Shown here in pieces: positions 54,116-64,000 of a stretch of 64,000 nucleotides of DNA. The notes beneath the pieces are model-generated. The model was not told the DNA's origin. It made no database searches and was given only the letters and a program-made list of their open reading frames with translations. Source of the DNA: Blastobasis lacticolella (Eukaryota; Arthropoda; Insecta; Lepidoptera; Blastobasidae); NCBI GenBank assembly GCA_905147135.1, contig LR990042.1, positions 9,725,545-9,789,544 of the forward strand, given 5' to 3'. Both the position numbers and the translations under genes were made by a program. Every line of letters begins with the position of its first letter. The first letter of the stretch is position 1.

Positions 54116-54654
54116 ACTACGTACAATTCTACCTACCCCTACGGGAAAAAGACTTAACGTTCAACGTTTGACGACTTCTGGGTCAGCTCGCTCCATCGTC
54201 GATTTAATCTCATTTTTTCTTTCTACAATATAGATCAAGAGCAAGCCTTTTTTTTATTAAAAATAAACTAGAAAATTAGAAACATTACGCCATTACGTAT
54301 TCCAAAATATTAGTTAGTATATTTTCGTTTCTTATTTCTTCTTTTTGTGTCTTTTACGAACAAATATAAAGTGCAAATAATCTCTAATGTCACGTCTGTG
54401 AAATCTACGCTGCGGTTTTTAAATGTACTTTTGAGTTGAATAATACAGAATTAAGTCACCGGATGTTTTTATTCCTTACTAGGTAGGTACTCGAACTCGC
54501 CACGTAGTAATAACGTTTCATTATAATTAACATCGGTTATTGACCCCACTTGTTGAATGTATTACCTAAATGAATGAGAAATAAAGGGTAAACGTAATGC
54601 GTAGAGTTACGAGTACGAAGAGTAGGTAATTTTTAACCACTTGCGAAAAAAGAG

Positions 54655-54830
54655 GGATGTTATAAGTTTGATGTGAATATCTTTGTCTCTGTGTATACGT
54701 GGAGGTGTGTTTGTGGCATCGTAGCTAGCGAACGGATGGATTTTATTTCATAAAAATCAAGTTCGGTAGTTTAGAAAATATTTGGTACAGGTATAATAAA
54801 CTTGGTCGGGGATTTTTCGACGTTATTCTC
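54655..54830 (+). repeat. Dispersed repeat family (copy 2 of the 5975 family)
   Basis: GCGAAAAAAGAGGGATGTTA, TGTGGCATCGTAGCTAGCGA, ACGGATGGATT and GGTCGGGGATTTTTCGACGT follow the 5975 copy. Confidence 0.55.
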
Positions 54831-55424
54831 TTGGATGTTAGTCAAGAGTCACCTGGTGGAAAGACGGGACCGCCGCCTATTGACATCAGCATCACCATGG
54901 CGTCACCAAAGCATTGTACATGTCTTGAATTTGATTCAATACATGGAGTTGGAACATAGACTTTGTCTTATATTATGAATAAATGTAGTGGTTGGTGCCT
55001 ATGTAAAAAAAAAAAAAAATTGTAGGTACAGTATAGTTTCCGCTCGCGTCTACGTGCGCTGAACCCAAAACTATACGTTGTTTCAATGTATAATTTGACT
55101 GCTCATCGTTTTGTCTAAGCGTAAGATAAAAATGAATTAGGCGTCACTGTTTGCTAAATAAATTTAAAACATGTTTATTTGTATTTTATGAGAAAAACAC
55201 CTAGGACAAGCCTTGAGTTTTGCTCTACAAGTAGATACCTACCTGACCTTTGCCGTCGGCACTCATTGCCATCGTCATTCTCCCCATTTCTTTATCGTGG
55301 TATCATAACTAAACAAGATTTTTTCTAAATCGTACACGATGAATCGGTGTAGGTTAAGTTTCCAATATTAAATTAAATTATGACAGACTCCTGTGAAAAG
55401 TAATCGGTATAATTATAGCCTACT

Positions 55425-55635
55425 AGCGTTTGTCCACGACTTCGTTCGCGTAAAACGTTTCAGGCCCGTTCCCGTAGGGACCACATTGAATTTCGGGGAT
55501 AATTGGCCTATGTGCTATTCTGGGCTATAAGCTATACTACTAAATTCATCAAAATTAATTCAGTAGTTTTTGCGTGAAAGAGTAACAAATATAGAAACAT
55601 ACATTCTTACAAATTTTGCGCATTTATAATATTCT
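55425..55635 (+). repeat. Dispersed repeat family D, copy 4
   Basis: TCCACGACTTCGTTCGCGTA, CAGGCCCGTTCCCG, CTATTCTGGGCTATAAGCTA and TTCAGTAGTTTTTGCGTGAA follow the 8735 copy. Confidence 0.65.
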
Positions 55636-55760
55636 TAGCGGTCAAATGTGGCTTCTGCTAGGATCCGTTTTTCTGCTCTTCCTTCTCCACTAAATCCCAC
55701 TTTTTCCCACCAGTCCTTTTCATTCTTATATTTCGAAATTTTGCTCTCTTTACATGCGTC
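55636..55760 (-). mobile_element. LINE 3' fragment (family R)
   Basis: TTCTTAGCGGTCAAATGTGG then CTTCTGCTAGGATCCG resembles the reverse of the 39240 tail. Confidence 0.35.
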
Positions 55761-56069
55761 GACTACCATCTGAACCGCACAAATCGTCAAGAAAAGCCAG
55801 GCCAGAGCCACATCCGTCTATCAGCACGAGGACCACGAGCAGGGTAACGTTGGCTTGAGCCCGTGTAATGGCAGTAGGGCCTCATAATTACCCCAATAAC
55901 ATAAAGGTCTATTTGTTATTCTGACATGTAAGGCACAAGTGTCTCTCAAAAGTACAAATTCTCATAGAAATTCGGTCAGAGATTTGTCTACGAAAGAGTA
56001 ATAACTATCTATACCAGAAACTTTCATATTTTTTAATCTACTACATTATTTATTGTACAACTAAACAGT

Positions 56070-57530
56070 TGATGTAATGAGCGTATACAGACCACCAGCT
56101 TCATAATTCGATCTGTTCGAAAAAATTATGGATGAAGCCCTTATTAAAGTTAGCAATTGTAATAAGGATATTGTTGTTTGTGGAGATTTTAATATAGATT
56201 TATTAGATGTATCTTGTAAATATAGTAGTAGTCTAATAACATTATTTAAGTGTCATAATTTAATCAACTTATTTTTAGAGCTTACCAGAATAACAAGTAC
56301 TACATGAACATGTCTAGACAACATTTTTTGTGATATCCAGACATGTAGCCAGTCTGTAATAAACAAACTAAAATCCGATCATTGTGGTCAATTAGCTGTG
56401 TTTCATGTTGATATGAGGAAAGAGACAAAAAATATATTAAATTTGTACCAATTAACAACAACCGTCTGAATAGTTTTAGAAATAACATTGTCGAGAAATC
56501 ATTTAATTTAAAGTATTGTGATGATACAAATGAATATTATAATTCAGTTTTACACATGACAAAAACTGAAAGTAATCGTATATTCAAACCAAAGGTGAAG
56601 GCAATAAATAGCAATATTATGTTTAGCGATTGGGCGACAGTAGAAATACATAAAAGTAGAAAAAAATTATATAAGCTTTATGCAGAATGGGCGTATAATA
56701 ATGGCGTACAACTTGCTGACTATGTTAAGCATTACTTGAAGTTATTTAAACGCGTTTGTGCTACAGCTAAATCGAATTTCTTTAAACACAAACTAAAAAA
56801 TAGCAAAGCTGTAGTAAAATCCACATGGCAGATAATAAATAGTGAAACTGGAAAAGTCAAAACACGCGATACAAAATACAACTTAAAAATAAATGATAAT
56901 GTTGTAACCAAAAACTCGGAAGTTGCAGAGGCTTTCAATGAATTTTTTACAGACATTCCAGTGTCGACTACAAAATCATTAAATGCGTCTCCTGCTCTCG
57001 CTGATACCTTGCTAAAACAGAATGTACCCGAGAGTGTCATCGATTTTAAGTTCGAACATGTAACACCTCAAGATAAGGTTAAGGCTATTAGCTCTAGCTA
57101 GCTAAGAATTATTAGCTCTGTAATTGATGTTAGTGCTGTCCACTTAGCGAATATATTAAATAAATGTGTTGATAATGGCGAAATTCCTGACCTGATGAAA
57201 CATAGCAAAATTATTCCATTGTTTAAAACAGGTAGCACAACAGATCCCACAAATTTTAGACCAGTTTTGGGTGTTACCGGCGTTAAGTAAAATATTTGAG
57301 AAAATCATATTAAACCAACTAAAAGTCCACTTTTATGGAAATAATCTATTGCATCCTAAACAATTCGGTTTTACTCGGGGTCGTTCAACAACCGATATAG
57401 GTGTTGAACCGGCCAGCGTGTCACTATGTGCTTCCTTCTTACTTTCCTACCCACTTCCTTTTTGACGATTGAAAGAGATATTTAATGTCCTAATCAATCA
57501 ATAAATTTTGAATTTTGAATACTAAGATAG
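56070..57530 (+). mobile_element. Jockey/CR1-like LINE, decayed, with internal truncation
   Basis: Endonuclease C-terminus: SVYRPPAS, IVVCGDFNIDLLDVS and HNLINLFLELTRI...CLDNIF. The 56556-57101 frame is the linker: SDWATVEIHKSRKKLYKLYA, AKSNFFKHKLKNS, STWQIINSETGK and NEFFTDIPV. After a stop it reads LANILNKCVDNGEIPDLMK, NFRPVLGV, LPALSKIFEKIILNQLKVHF and PKQFGFTRGRSTTDI. Here, at about 57400, the RT is cut before motif A and joined to a tail ending (ATTTTGA)n near 57510, so the catalytic core is missing. Confidence 0.8.
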
Positions 57531-58004
57531 TTGTCCCACTTCGTCATTCAACAATTGTGACAACTTTGAAATAAGAAAAAACGAACACACAACCAACACA
57601 TCGAATCTAGTTTAGTTAAACATTGTCAGTCACTTTTCGACAGACGCGTCTCGTTGGAAAGAAAATGACAAACAGAACTAGACCAGATTTAGAGTGGGGT
57701 TAAGTCGTGAATGGTCTGTATGGGAAAGTTTCTTTACCAAGCCATTAAGCCCGTTACACACACGGCGATCATACAGCTGAGGTCACACGTAATGGAGGTA
57801 AAGACAAGCGTGTCACTTGACTTTTAGGGCTAAGCTAATTACCTAGATGTCACTGACACGTCCACGCTAATGGTTTTATTGTAACCACAGACAGAGTGGA
57901 AGCAGCGCAGTGACATGCGCATGCCTGGATTGGTTTAAGATTTACTGGTGTTAAGACGGTTTTTAAATGGTTTTGTAGTCAAAAACATGTAAATGCTTAT
58001 GCTT

Positions 58005-58378
58005 GGCGTAAATGTCACGGTTTTGCTGTCGCACACAAGGGCCAGAGGTCCGCTAAGGCGGACTATGTTAACTATGATCCAGGGTTTGAAAGATCAGATA
58101 ATTACTGATTACATACTAATTACAGATATCTGACCTGCGTCAGCCTGCTATCGTTGAAATCTGACCAGATTAGATCATGGATCATGGATAGATCACCTGA
58201 ATGTGCAGGTTTCATCACGATGTTTTCGCTCACCGTAAGAGCATCGATTAGCTTTCAACTAATGCACATAACACAGAAAAAAGTCAATGGTATTATTTAG
58301 TATGGCCGCAGTAGGATTCTAACCCGGACCTCTACCTTACGAGTCGGATACTTTAACCACTCGGCCACCGACGCTCCT
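58005..58378 (-). mobile_element. SINE family S1, near-full copy
   Basis: Minus strand starts GGAGCGTCGGTGGCCGAGTG with GTAGAGGTCCGGGTTAGAAT (B box altered), then body and tail GACCTCTGGCCCTTGTG. Diverged from the 53760 copy. Confidence 0.8.
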
Positions 58379-58528
58379 GATAATAATAATTATTCATCAT
58401 CTTCAAATAGGTCTCAACAGCCACATAGTCTAAGAACAGTCTACTACTGGACTCCTTGTCCACGTTTTGCAATAATATTCCCGCTCAGCAGGCGGGCTGG
58501 AGATAGAGAAAATTAAATAGTCGTTGAC

Positions 58529-58935
58529 TATATCGACGACGAATATAAATTGGGTAGCGATACGAATATCATCATCATCATCCGAGCGATCAATCCTGGC
58601 TGCTGCCAGGGTCCGCTTTGTTTTCCATCCAGTCTATATTAATATAGGTACTCGTAGTGTCAATCAATTTACTAACGACCTGCCCGGACTTAGCACCGGT
58701 GATAATCTATAGGTATACCTATACAAAGCATCTCACGGCAACGGGAAAAAGCGGAGCAGCAAATTTCGCTCACAGGAAACATAATATTTTATGTTTTTAT
58801 AAATAACTTAATTCATGTTCATTGATTATTCAAAAATTTATTGACTTAATCAAGTCTCATTGTAATGACGCTCATCGATATGGATGACAATAAGGATAAT
58901 CTGTCCAACAAACACAAGGACTATAAAACTATGAC
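58529..58935 (+). repeat. Short version of the split repeat at 18645-21860
   Basis: TCGACGACGAATATAAATTG, CTAACGACCTGCCCGGACTT, CATCTCACGGCAACGGGA, ATATGGATGACAATAAGGAT and CACAAGGACTATAAAACTAT occur in the same order. A reversed LINE tail (GATCAATCCTGGCTGCTGCC) sits at 58565-58625. Confidence 0.65.
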
Positions 58936-59074
58936 GTTACATCTAATAAATAGAATATAAAACGCCTACAATTAATATTAGAGATAGTATGTAGGATGAG
59001 AATACACAAAAGTGAGCGGGATCCGTTTCCACCCGCAAAGGATCGCGCGATCAGATATTTCATTATTTATTTAT

Positions 59075-59140
59075 TTTTTATATCAGTAAGGTGGCAAACA
59101 AGCTTACGGCCTGCCTGATGGTAAGCAGTCACCGCAGCCT
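59075..59140 (-). repeat. Family H repeat fragment
   Basis: GTAAGGTGGCAAACAAGCTT and ACGGCCTGCCTGATGGTAAG are the reverse of the 33861 phrase. Confidence 0.6.
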
Positions 59141-59440
59141 ATGGACGTAATGATGTCCTCCTCGCCGTTTTCGGCTACAGCGACTGCTTCAATTCCCCTG
59201 TTGTTGGCGTTCATGTGCTCGCACGTGGCTTACGTAGCCAATCTTCTTCACACAGATCCTCACACATCGCGGGCATGTGAGCACAACATTTACATAATTA
59301 TAATTTATTGCCGCAGGTGGTCGGGCTTCTTATTTCTCCCGCTTTGCGTCGAGATCTTCACGCCGCTGTTCTTCAAAGTCTTGGACTTTGGATTTAACCA
59401 AAACCCTCCACTCCGGTCCCTCAGAGGCTAATTTCTCCTT
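59140..59440 (-). mobile_element. LINE C-terminal fragment with zinc-finger-like tail
   Basis: Minus strand reads SEGPEWRVLVKSKVQDFEEQ, RREDLDAKREK, then LTCPRCVRICVKKIGYVSHV with RAHE. C..C...C...IGYVSH.R..H is the usual end of one lepidopteran LINE group. The plus-strand open frame 59141-59431 is its shadow. Confidence 0.6.
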
Positions 59441-59869
59441 TACATTACATTAACAAACATATTGAAAGCGGTATTAAAATTTGCTGTGTTTAGATAAAAT
59501 AGGCAAATTGTTTAATACGCTTGACTTTACTTATTTGTTCTATTGTATTCAAACATCTACTACTTCTACCAATGACTGGTATAGAAATCTTTGATCAATG
59601 GAAAGATTGCACTCATTTTGTGACACAAGAGTGACCGTCAAGCCTTAACGAAATAACTTTTGTACCCATGATTGATTAGTATCGCTGCCATACATACAAT
59701 CTGTCAAACTTGCTTAACGTGTATTTTTAGGCTTTCAGTGACATGTGGATAACTTGTTACAATTACGTAGCTACGGGCTAGTTTGGTTAGGTACGTGTTG
59801 CAAAAGCGCCAGTGTGTGAAATAGTTGCCCTAACTACTCTTATAAGGAAAAATGTCCCGAGGGAGCATA

Positions 59870-59990
59870 GATCATTCTAAGAAACGATGAATAATGCTTA
59901 CGAGGCGAGGGTGCTGAAGACCAGATGACGTGGGGAAGAAAGAGTAGGAAAACAGACCCTGGCAGAAGTCAGGATTGACCGCTATTAACG
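59870..59990 (+). mobile_element. LINE 3' end (family R), decayed
   Basis: ACCAGATGACGTGGGGAAGA and GACCCTGGCAGAAGTCAGGA match the 39120 tail. Confidence 0.5.
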
Positions 59991-60029
59991 TAAGTACGCA
60001 TTATAGGAAAGGTCGCTGTCACCCAAAAG

Positions 60030-60375
60030 GCAAGGAAAAAGTCTCATTGCGCGATCTTATCAGAAATGAGGAGATCCAGAAGCAAACCATGGTCACCGAC
60101 ATCGCCCAAGGGGTGCCAGGCTTAAGTGGCAGTGGGCTGGGCACATTGCTTGCAGAACAGATGGCCGATAGGGTAGTAGAGTTCTCGAGTGGCGACTACA
60201 GGAAGATGCACCGTGTATAGGCCTCCCACAACGAGGACTAACGACCTGGTAAAGATCTCAGGTACTAAATGGATGCAAAAGACGCACGACTGGCTTTTGT
60301 GGTGATCTCTGGGAGAGGCCCAGCCCATGCTATGCCCAGCAAATAGCAGTGGGCATCTTTTGATACGATGATGAT
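60030..60375 (+). mobile_element. RTE-like LINE C-terminus and tail
   Basis: In shifting frames reads DLIRNEEIQKQTMVTDIAQ, LKWQWAGHIA-like, VLEWR, and later RWMQ..HD and LWERP.PCYAQQ, ending in a GATGATGA tail at 60368. This is the W.GHIAR....W...VLEWRP...R..GRP..RW end of RTE-like LINEs. The open frames at 59975 and 60122 are not independent genes. Confidence 0.65.
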
Positions 60376-60379
60376 GAAT

Positions 60380-61790
60380 TTATCGGCTACAGTAGTGATC
60401 TTGTGTTTGCGTTTTTTTTTTGTTTTATGTGTCGAAATGATCTCAACACCATGACTTGTCTGCACAAAAGTTTTGTAATGCTACTGCAACAAACCAATGT
60501 ATAACGGGGTACTAAAATAAATAATGACTTAAATATTCGATGGTACTGACAGTGATAGTGACATATTTAATAGTACTTATACGTATACTTATAGCAATTC
60601 AAACAATTATCAAAAAGTAGTAAGTAGATAGGCACTTATCAGTTGTGGAAAGTATTATGTACAATGAAATTTCTTATATCGTTCCGGATCCTTTTTGTAT
60701 TATTTTCTATGATGGCTTCCGATTGAGGTAAAACAAATCAATAGTGGCGCATTTCTTACCGATTATCGCGGCCTCGACAAGGCCATTTTAGTTTATTATT
60801 CAATGACATTGCACTGTTTACAACTATCATCTCAGTTTCAATTGGTTTTAAGGCTAGATAGATACTAGAAAAATTACAATAAGTGCAACCCTGCATCGTA
60901 AATATCTACAATATCGAAGATTACCATCCTATTTATAATCAATTATATGACGTATCCAGTCCCAAATTAAATACTCACCGCAAATATTTTAAATAGCTTG
61001 TAGTCGTTATTGTAATGGCGGCGTCTGAATAGCTGTCAATTACAAATGATATTTAACTAATGTTCTTGGCTGATTAATCGCGTAGCGTGGACTATTAATT
61101 AGATAAAGGTAGCAACGTCTTGTTTCACATTCATATATTCACCATTTTATTTATAAATGTGGTATTCTTGATCTTCCTTTTCTTAAAAATATGGTAGAAG
61201 TTTAACTTTATTATTTTTTCTCAGATAATCATGGATCGTCGTCGTACGTCATAATGACAATAATAAACATTAATTTTCGTAGAATATATAAATATCAACA
61301 CGAATCGTTATTTCGCATGATGTCAATAATTTATAAGATAAAAATAACTTCAGGGTTGTATATTGCCGTAGTTCATTTAATATATTTTTACCTGTGGACT
61401 ATATTTAGAATTTATAACAGGTAAACAAGTTATTGTTATACGTTCACATACTTAAATGGAAATATTTTCTAAGAACAGATTTATTTTCGTATGACAAACA
61501 TACCTATGCGGAAGTTTTGTTTGCGTTACCTATTTAGGTACATAAATTTTATAAACATCGTATGGTAGGAATTATGGGCTGATGACCGAATGCCGGAAAA
61601 ATGACCGCTTTATAGAGACGACTGTGACTTACGAGCTGGTACATACGAGTACTTCGGCCCACGCCTTAATCTGACGTCTGACTTCGGGCGTAATTTCAGG
61701 CGCGCAATATCTTCATATAAAATTCGGAACCGAATTTGCATCGTACGTGAACCAAGCGTATACGAAAAAGAGAACTTAGTGTGTGTACTG
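60380..61790. other. No feature recognised
   Basis: AT-rich sequence without convincing frame, repeat or RNA gene. Confidence 0.4.
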
Positions 61791-61899
61791 TAAAGTGTAC
61801 AATACTATAGCGAGGGTGCGTTCAGCGATTTGTAGTGCTGAGTGCTGGACAGTCAACAAAACAATGCTTAAATCGCCAGGCGGAGTTGCGAGGTAACGA

Positions 61900-62030
61900 A
61901 CATATTCTATTGTTATATTTGTACACTGCGATCTCCAACCCGCTTGCCAAGCGTGGAAATTATGGCCATTACCTCCCCTTTCGTGGGAGAGGCCCAAAGT
62001 CATGTAGACTGTTATGGGCTGTGATGATAA
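61900..62030 (+). mobile_element. LINE 3' end (family L), partial copy
   Basis: ACTGCGATCTCCAACCCGCT, TTTCGTGGGAGAGGCCCAAA and GTTATGGGCTGTGATGAT match the 28864 copy. Confidence 0.65.
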
Positions 62031-62084
62031 ACATATTCGAGATAGCTTTAATGTAACGATCATCTATGAAAATCTCACAGAAAC

Positions 62085-62400
62085 CCGCTTAAGATAGTAT
62101 GGCCACATACCATAGACAACGAGCGAACAGCCCCGTGTGCAGAACATGCCTAGAGGAAGAAGAAACAGCTGCATATGTCCTGCTCAAATGCAGTGACGTG
62201 GCTCCATATAGCTCTAAGTATCTAGGGCAAGCAACCCCCTCTCGGAAATTGTTCAAAGACTGAAGGGTCACTTGAATTTTCTCGAGGAACTAGGTTGGCA
62301 AAAACATAGTGTTATTCAAACCATAATATCCACCCCCACGCAAAAAATTCACGACTCGTCGAGTAACGGAAAATGCCCGGGTATATCTAATCTAATCAAA
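62085..62400 (+). mobile_element. I/R1-like LINE C-terminus
   Basis: With shifts reads APCRTCLEEEETAAYVLLKC, YLGQATPS, FKRLKGHLNFLEELGWQKH and a trailing STPTQKIHDSS, closely parallel to CRACLREEETAAHILRTC and LLRFLEELGWQEQ at 25960-26140. Same family as the inserted LINE there. Confidence 0.75.
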
Positions 62401-64000
62401 GGCCATGGTATATTCTACTCAGCCGGGCGGGTACCATACAGCTGACGTCACGTCTCTCATTATAAACTTGTAAAAACTTGTTATATTATAGGTTATGCAG
62501 CGGGAATGACGTGTGTAAACATATTACTATTCACATACCAATAACACATCATTTTATTTCGCCTTGGAATGTTATTTGCGGAATACAAAAAAAAAAGGTT
62601 TTCTTAAAAATCTCTTGTGAAAACCACAAGAAAATCCATATATACCCAAATTATCATACAAATAAACAGGCAGGCCGTAAAACTTTCTTTGATAGATGAT
62701 ACTGTACAGCTTCGAACTACCTATGTTAAAAAATTCAGGAATTACTTATATCCATCAATACCTAAATAACCCCAACTGTATGCGCCGAACGAACAAAACA
62801 TGGCAACACATACACACACGTATATTACACGGATAGAATAGGTACACAGTTCCAGGAATAAGCAAGGAACATATTGTCACGCTCACATGTGTACCTCAAC
62901 TATTTATATTTACCTTTAGTCTACGTAAACGAAGGCACGCGCTAAAGCTACCTAGATATAATTGCGCAAGGTAATCATTGTTTATAGAGCTAAACGTATT
63001 TGCACGATACTCCAAACAATGAGCGCTGATGACAGTTTCCTAATCCAAAATTAAAGACTTCGATGGCAAACAATGAAGAATGGACCCCCAGCTATGCAAT
63101 CAGTTGAATTATACCTCTACTCCTGTAGTTTAATGATTGGCCTGTCCAGTGGTAGTCCTTTTCCTCAGAAATAGGTATATGATGTCGGTATGTTTACGTT
63201 TCACAAACAACTGCTAGACTGATGCGCCGCTTCTATTTTTTTAATGGCTATTTAAATTTATTTCATATTTAAATAAAGATATAGACATTGCATTTGTACA
63301 ATAGTAAAAAAAAATCATTAACCTAATGAGCTACCATAACCATTTTATAATTATACACTGTTATATACAGTAGATATATATATAACCTTTTTAATTAATC
63401 AAAAAAGATGCTAAAGTACTAAATTAAATTTTTGCCCACGACCGACTGACGTTTTTTTAAAAACGGCTGTTTTTCCGTAAAAATAGATAAAGTAAGTAAA
63501 AATAATAGAAATTATTTTATTTTGTGTATGCCTATATTGTTAGTTTTAAGACTTTTGGATAAACTTTGGGCCAAATTAAAGAGCAGGAGCTGGCGAATAA
63601 GAAATTGACGAGTAAGGATTTGGCGAATAACGAATTGGCAAATACGGAAATTGGCAAAAATTGATACAATGCCTAGAAACTACTAGCTAGATGAATAAAA
63701 CTTACTGTCACATACGTCCATCCTTTAAAATGACAATCCTGCAGTGATTTTCCCGAACCTTTCTTTTGAGAATAAGCCGACAAAGCATTTATCCCTGACA
63801 CACCCCATGACCTGCTTACTCGTTTGTCTCCCTATAATCTCATATAATCTTAGGAAAATGCACAAACTCGACTTCGGTCAACGCAGTTCCATAAAATCCA
63901 CAAACAGGGAATCCGTCCGCTTTATACCTACGCTGAATGAACTCGACTTACTTTACTTAATACCAACAAAGGATGTCACGTAAAAATACGATAAACAAGA
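62400..64000. other. No gene recognised to the end of the window
   Basis: Short open frames (62478-62699, 63744-63983) show no family motif. A loose repetition of the words TTGGCGAATA/ATTGGCAAATA occurs at 63590-63660. Confidence 0.4.

Noticed and set aside
59141..59431. Plus-strand 96-codon frame with hydrophobic start
   Set aside because: The minus strand of the same bases carries a LINE C-terminus; the plus frame is its shadow.
1..64000. Endogenous virus or LTR retrotransposon
   Set aside because: No protease, integrase, capsid or envelope motif and no paired long terminal repeats were seen; all RT sequences are of the non-LTR type.

Overview
This is an AT-rich nuclear DNA window from an insect, almost certainly a lepidopteran (moth or butterfly). 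The grounds are spliced genes with GT-AG introns, Lep1-type Helitrons ending CTAG|T, abundant tRNA-headed SINEs, several clades of non-LTR retrotransposon (jockey/CR1-like, I/R1-like with RNase H, RTE-like), a piggyBac element with TTAA ends and a mariner fragment. No bacterial, organellar or viral gene set is visible, and there is no CRISPR array, rRNA gene or convincing true tRNA gene. The species cannot be told from the sequence.

Only two host protein-coding genes can be assembled. Both are on the minus strand, head-to-tail, and both encode ELOVL-family very-long-chain fatty acid elongases. ELOVL A (15234 down to 10572, six exons, 292 codons before the stop) and ELOVL B (49202 down to 29945, six coding exons, 287 codons) each splice into a complete reading frame carrying the K-x-x-(E/D)-x-x-D-T motif, the HxYHH histidine box, the N-S-F-(V/I)-H...M-Y motif and a C-terminal KxKxx ER-retrieval signal. 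They share four intron positions and differ at one, as expected of an old tandem duplication. They would act in the ER membrane as condensing enzymes for fatty acid elongation (hydrocarbons, lipids or pheromone precursors); substrate preference cannot be read from sequence. ELOVL B has a 13.4-kb first intron and a 5' UTR that begins in an unlocated exon upstream of 49231.

Everything else is mobile or repetitive DNA, or sequence with no recognisable content. Layout: 0-5 kb, decayed jockey/CR1-like LINEs and a Helitron; 5-10 kb, dispersed repeats, a Helitron with a 12-bp minisatellite and a mariner remnant; 10.5-15.3 kb, ELOVL A; 16-22 kb, inverted RTE-like copies, SINEs, a Harbinger-like fragment and a 104-bp tandem array; 22-29.5 kb, a stack of nested insertions (foldback insert, Helitron, an I-like LINE inside a jockey LINE, a piggyBac and a LINE tail inside an older repeat); 29.9-49.2 kb, ELOVL B with SINEs, Helitrons and LINE tails in its introns; 50-64 kb, SINEs, a jockey/CR1-like LINE and RTE-like and I-like 3' ends.

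I found no clear undescribed gene system. The observations most worth a second look are the nested insertions with readable target-site duplications and an uninterrupted paralogous site in the same window, two foldback insertions, a three-hairpin cluster in an ELOVL B intron, a tail-to-tail RTE inverted repeat, and an ELOVL A copy with a conservative change in its catalytic-motif region.
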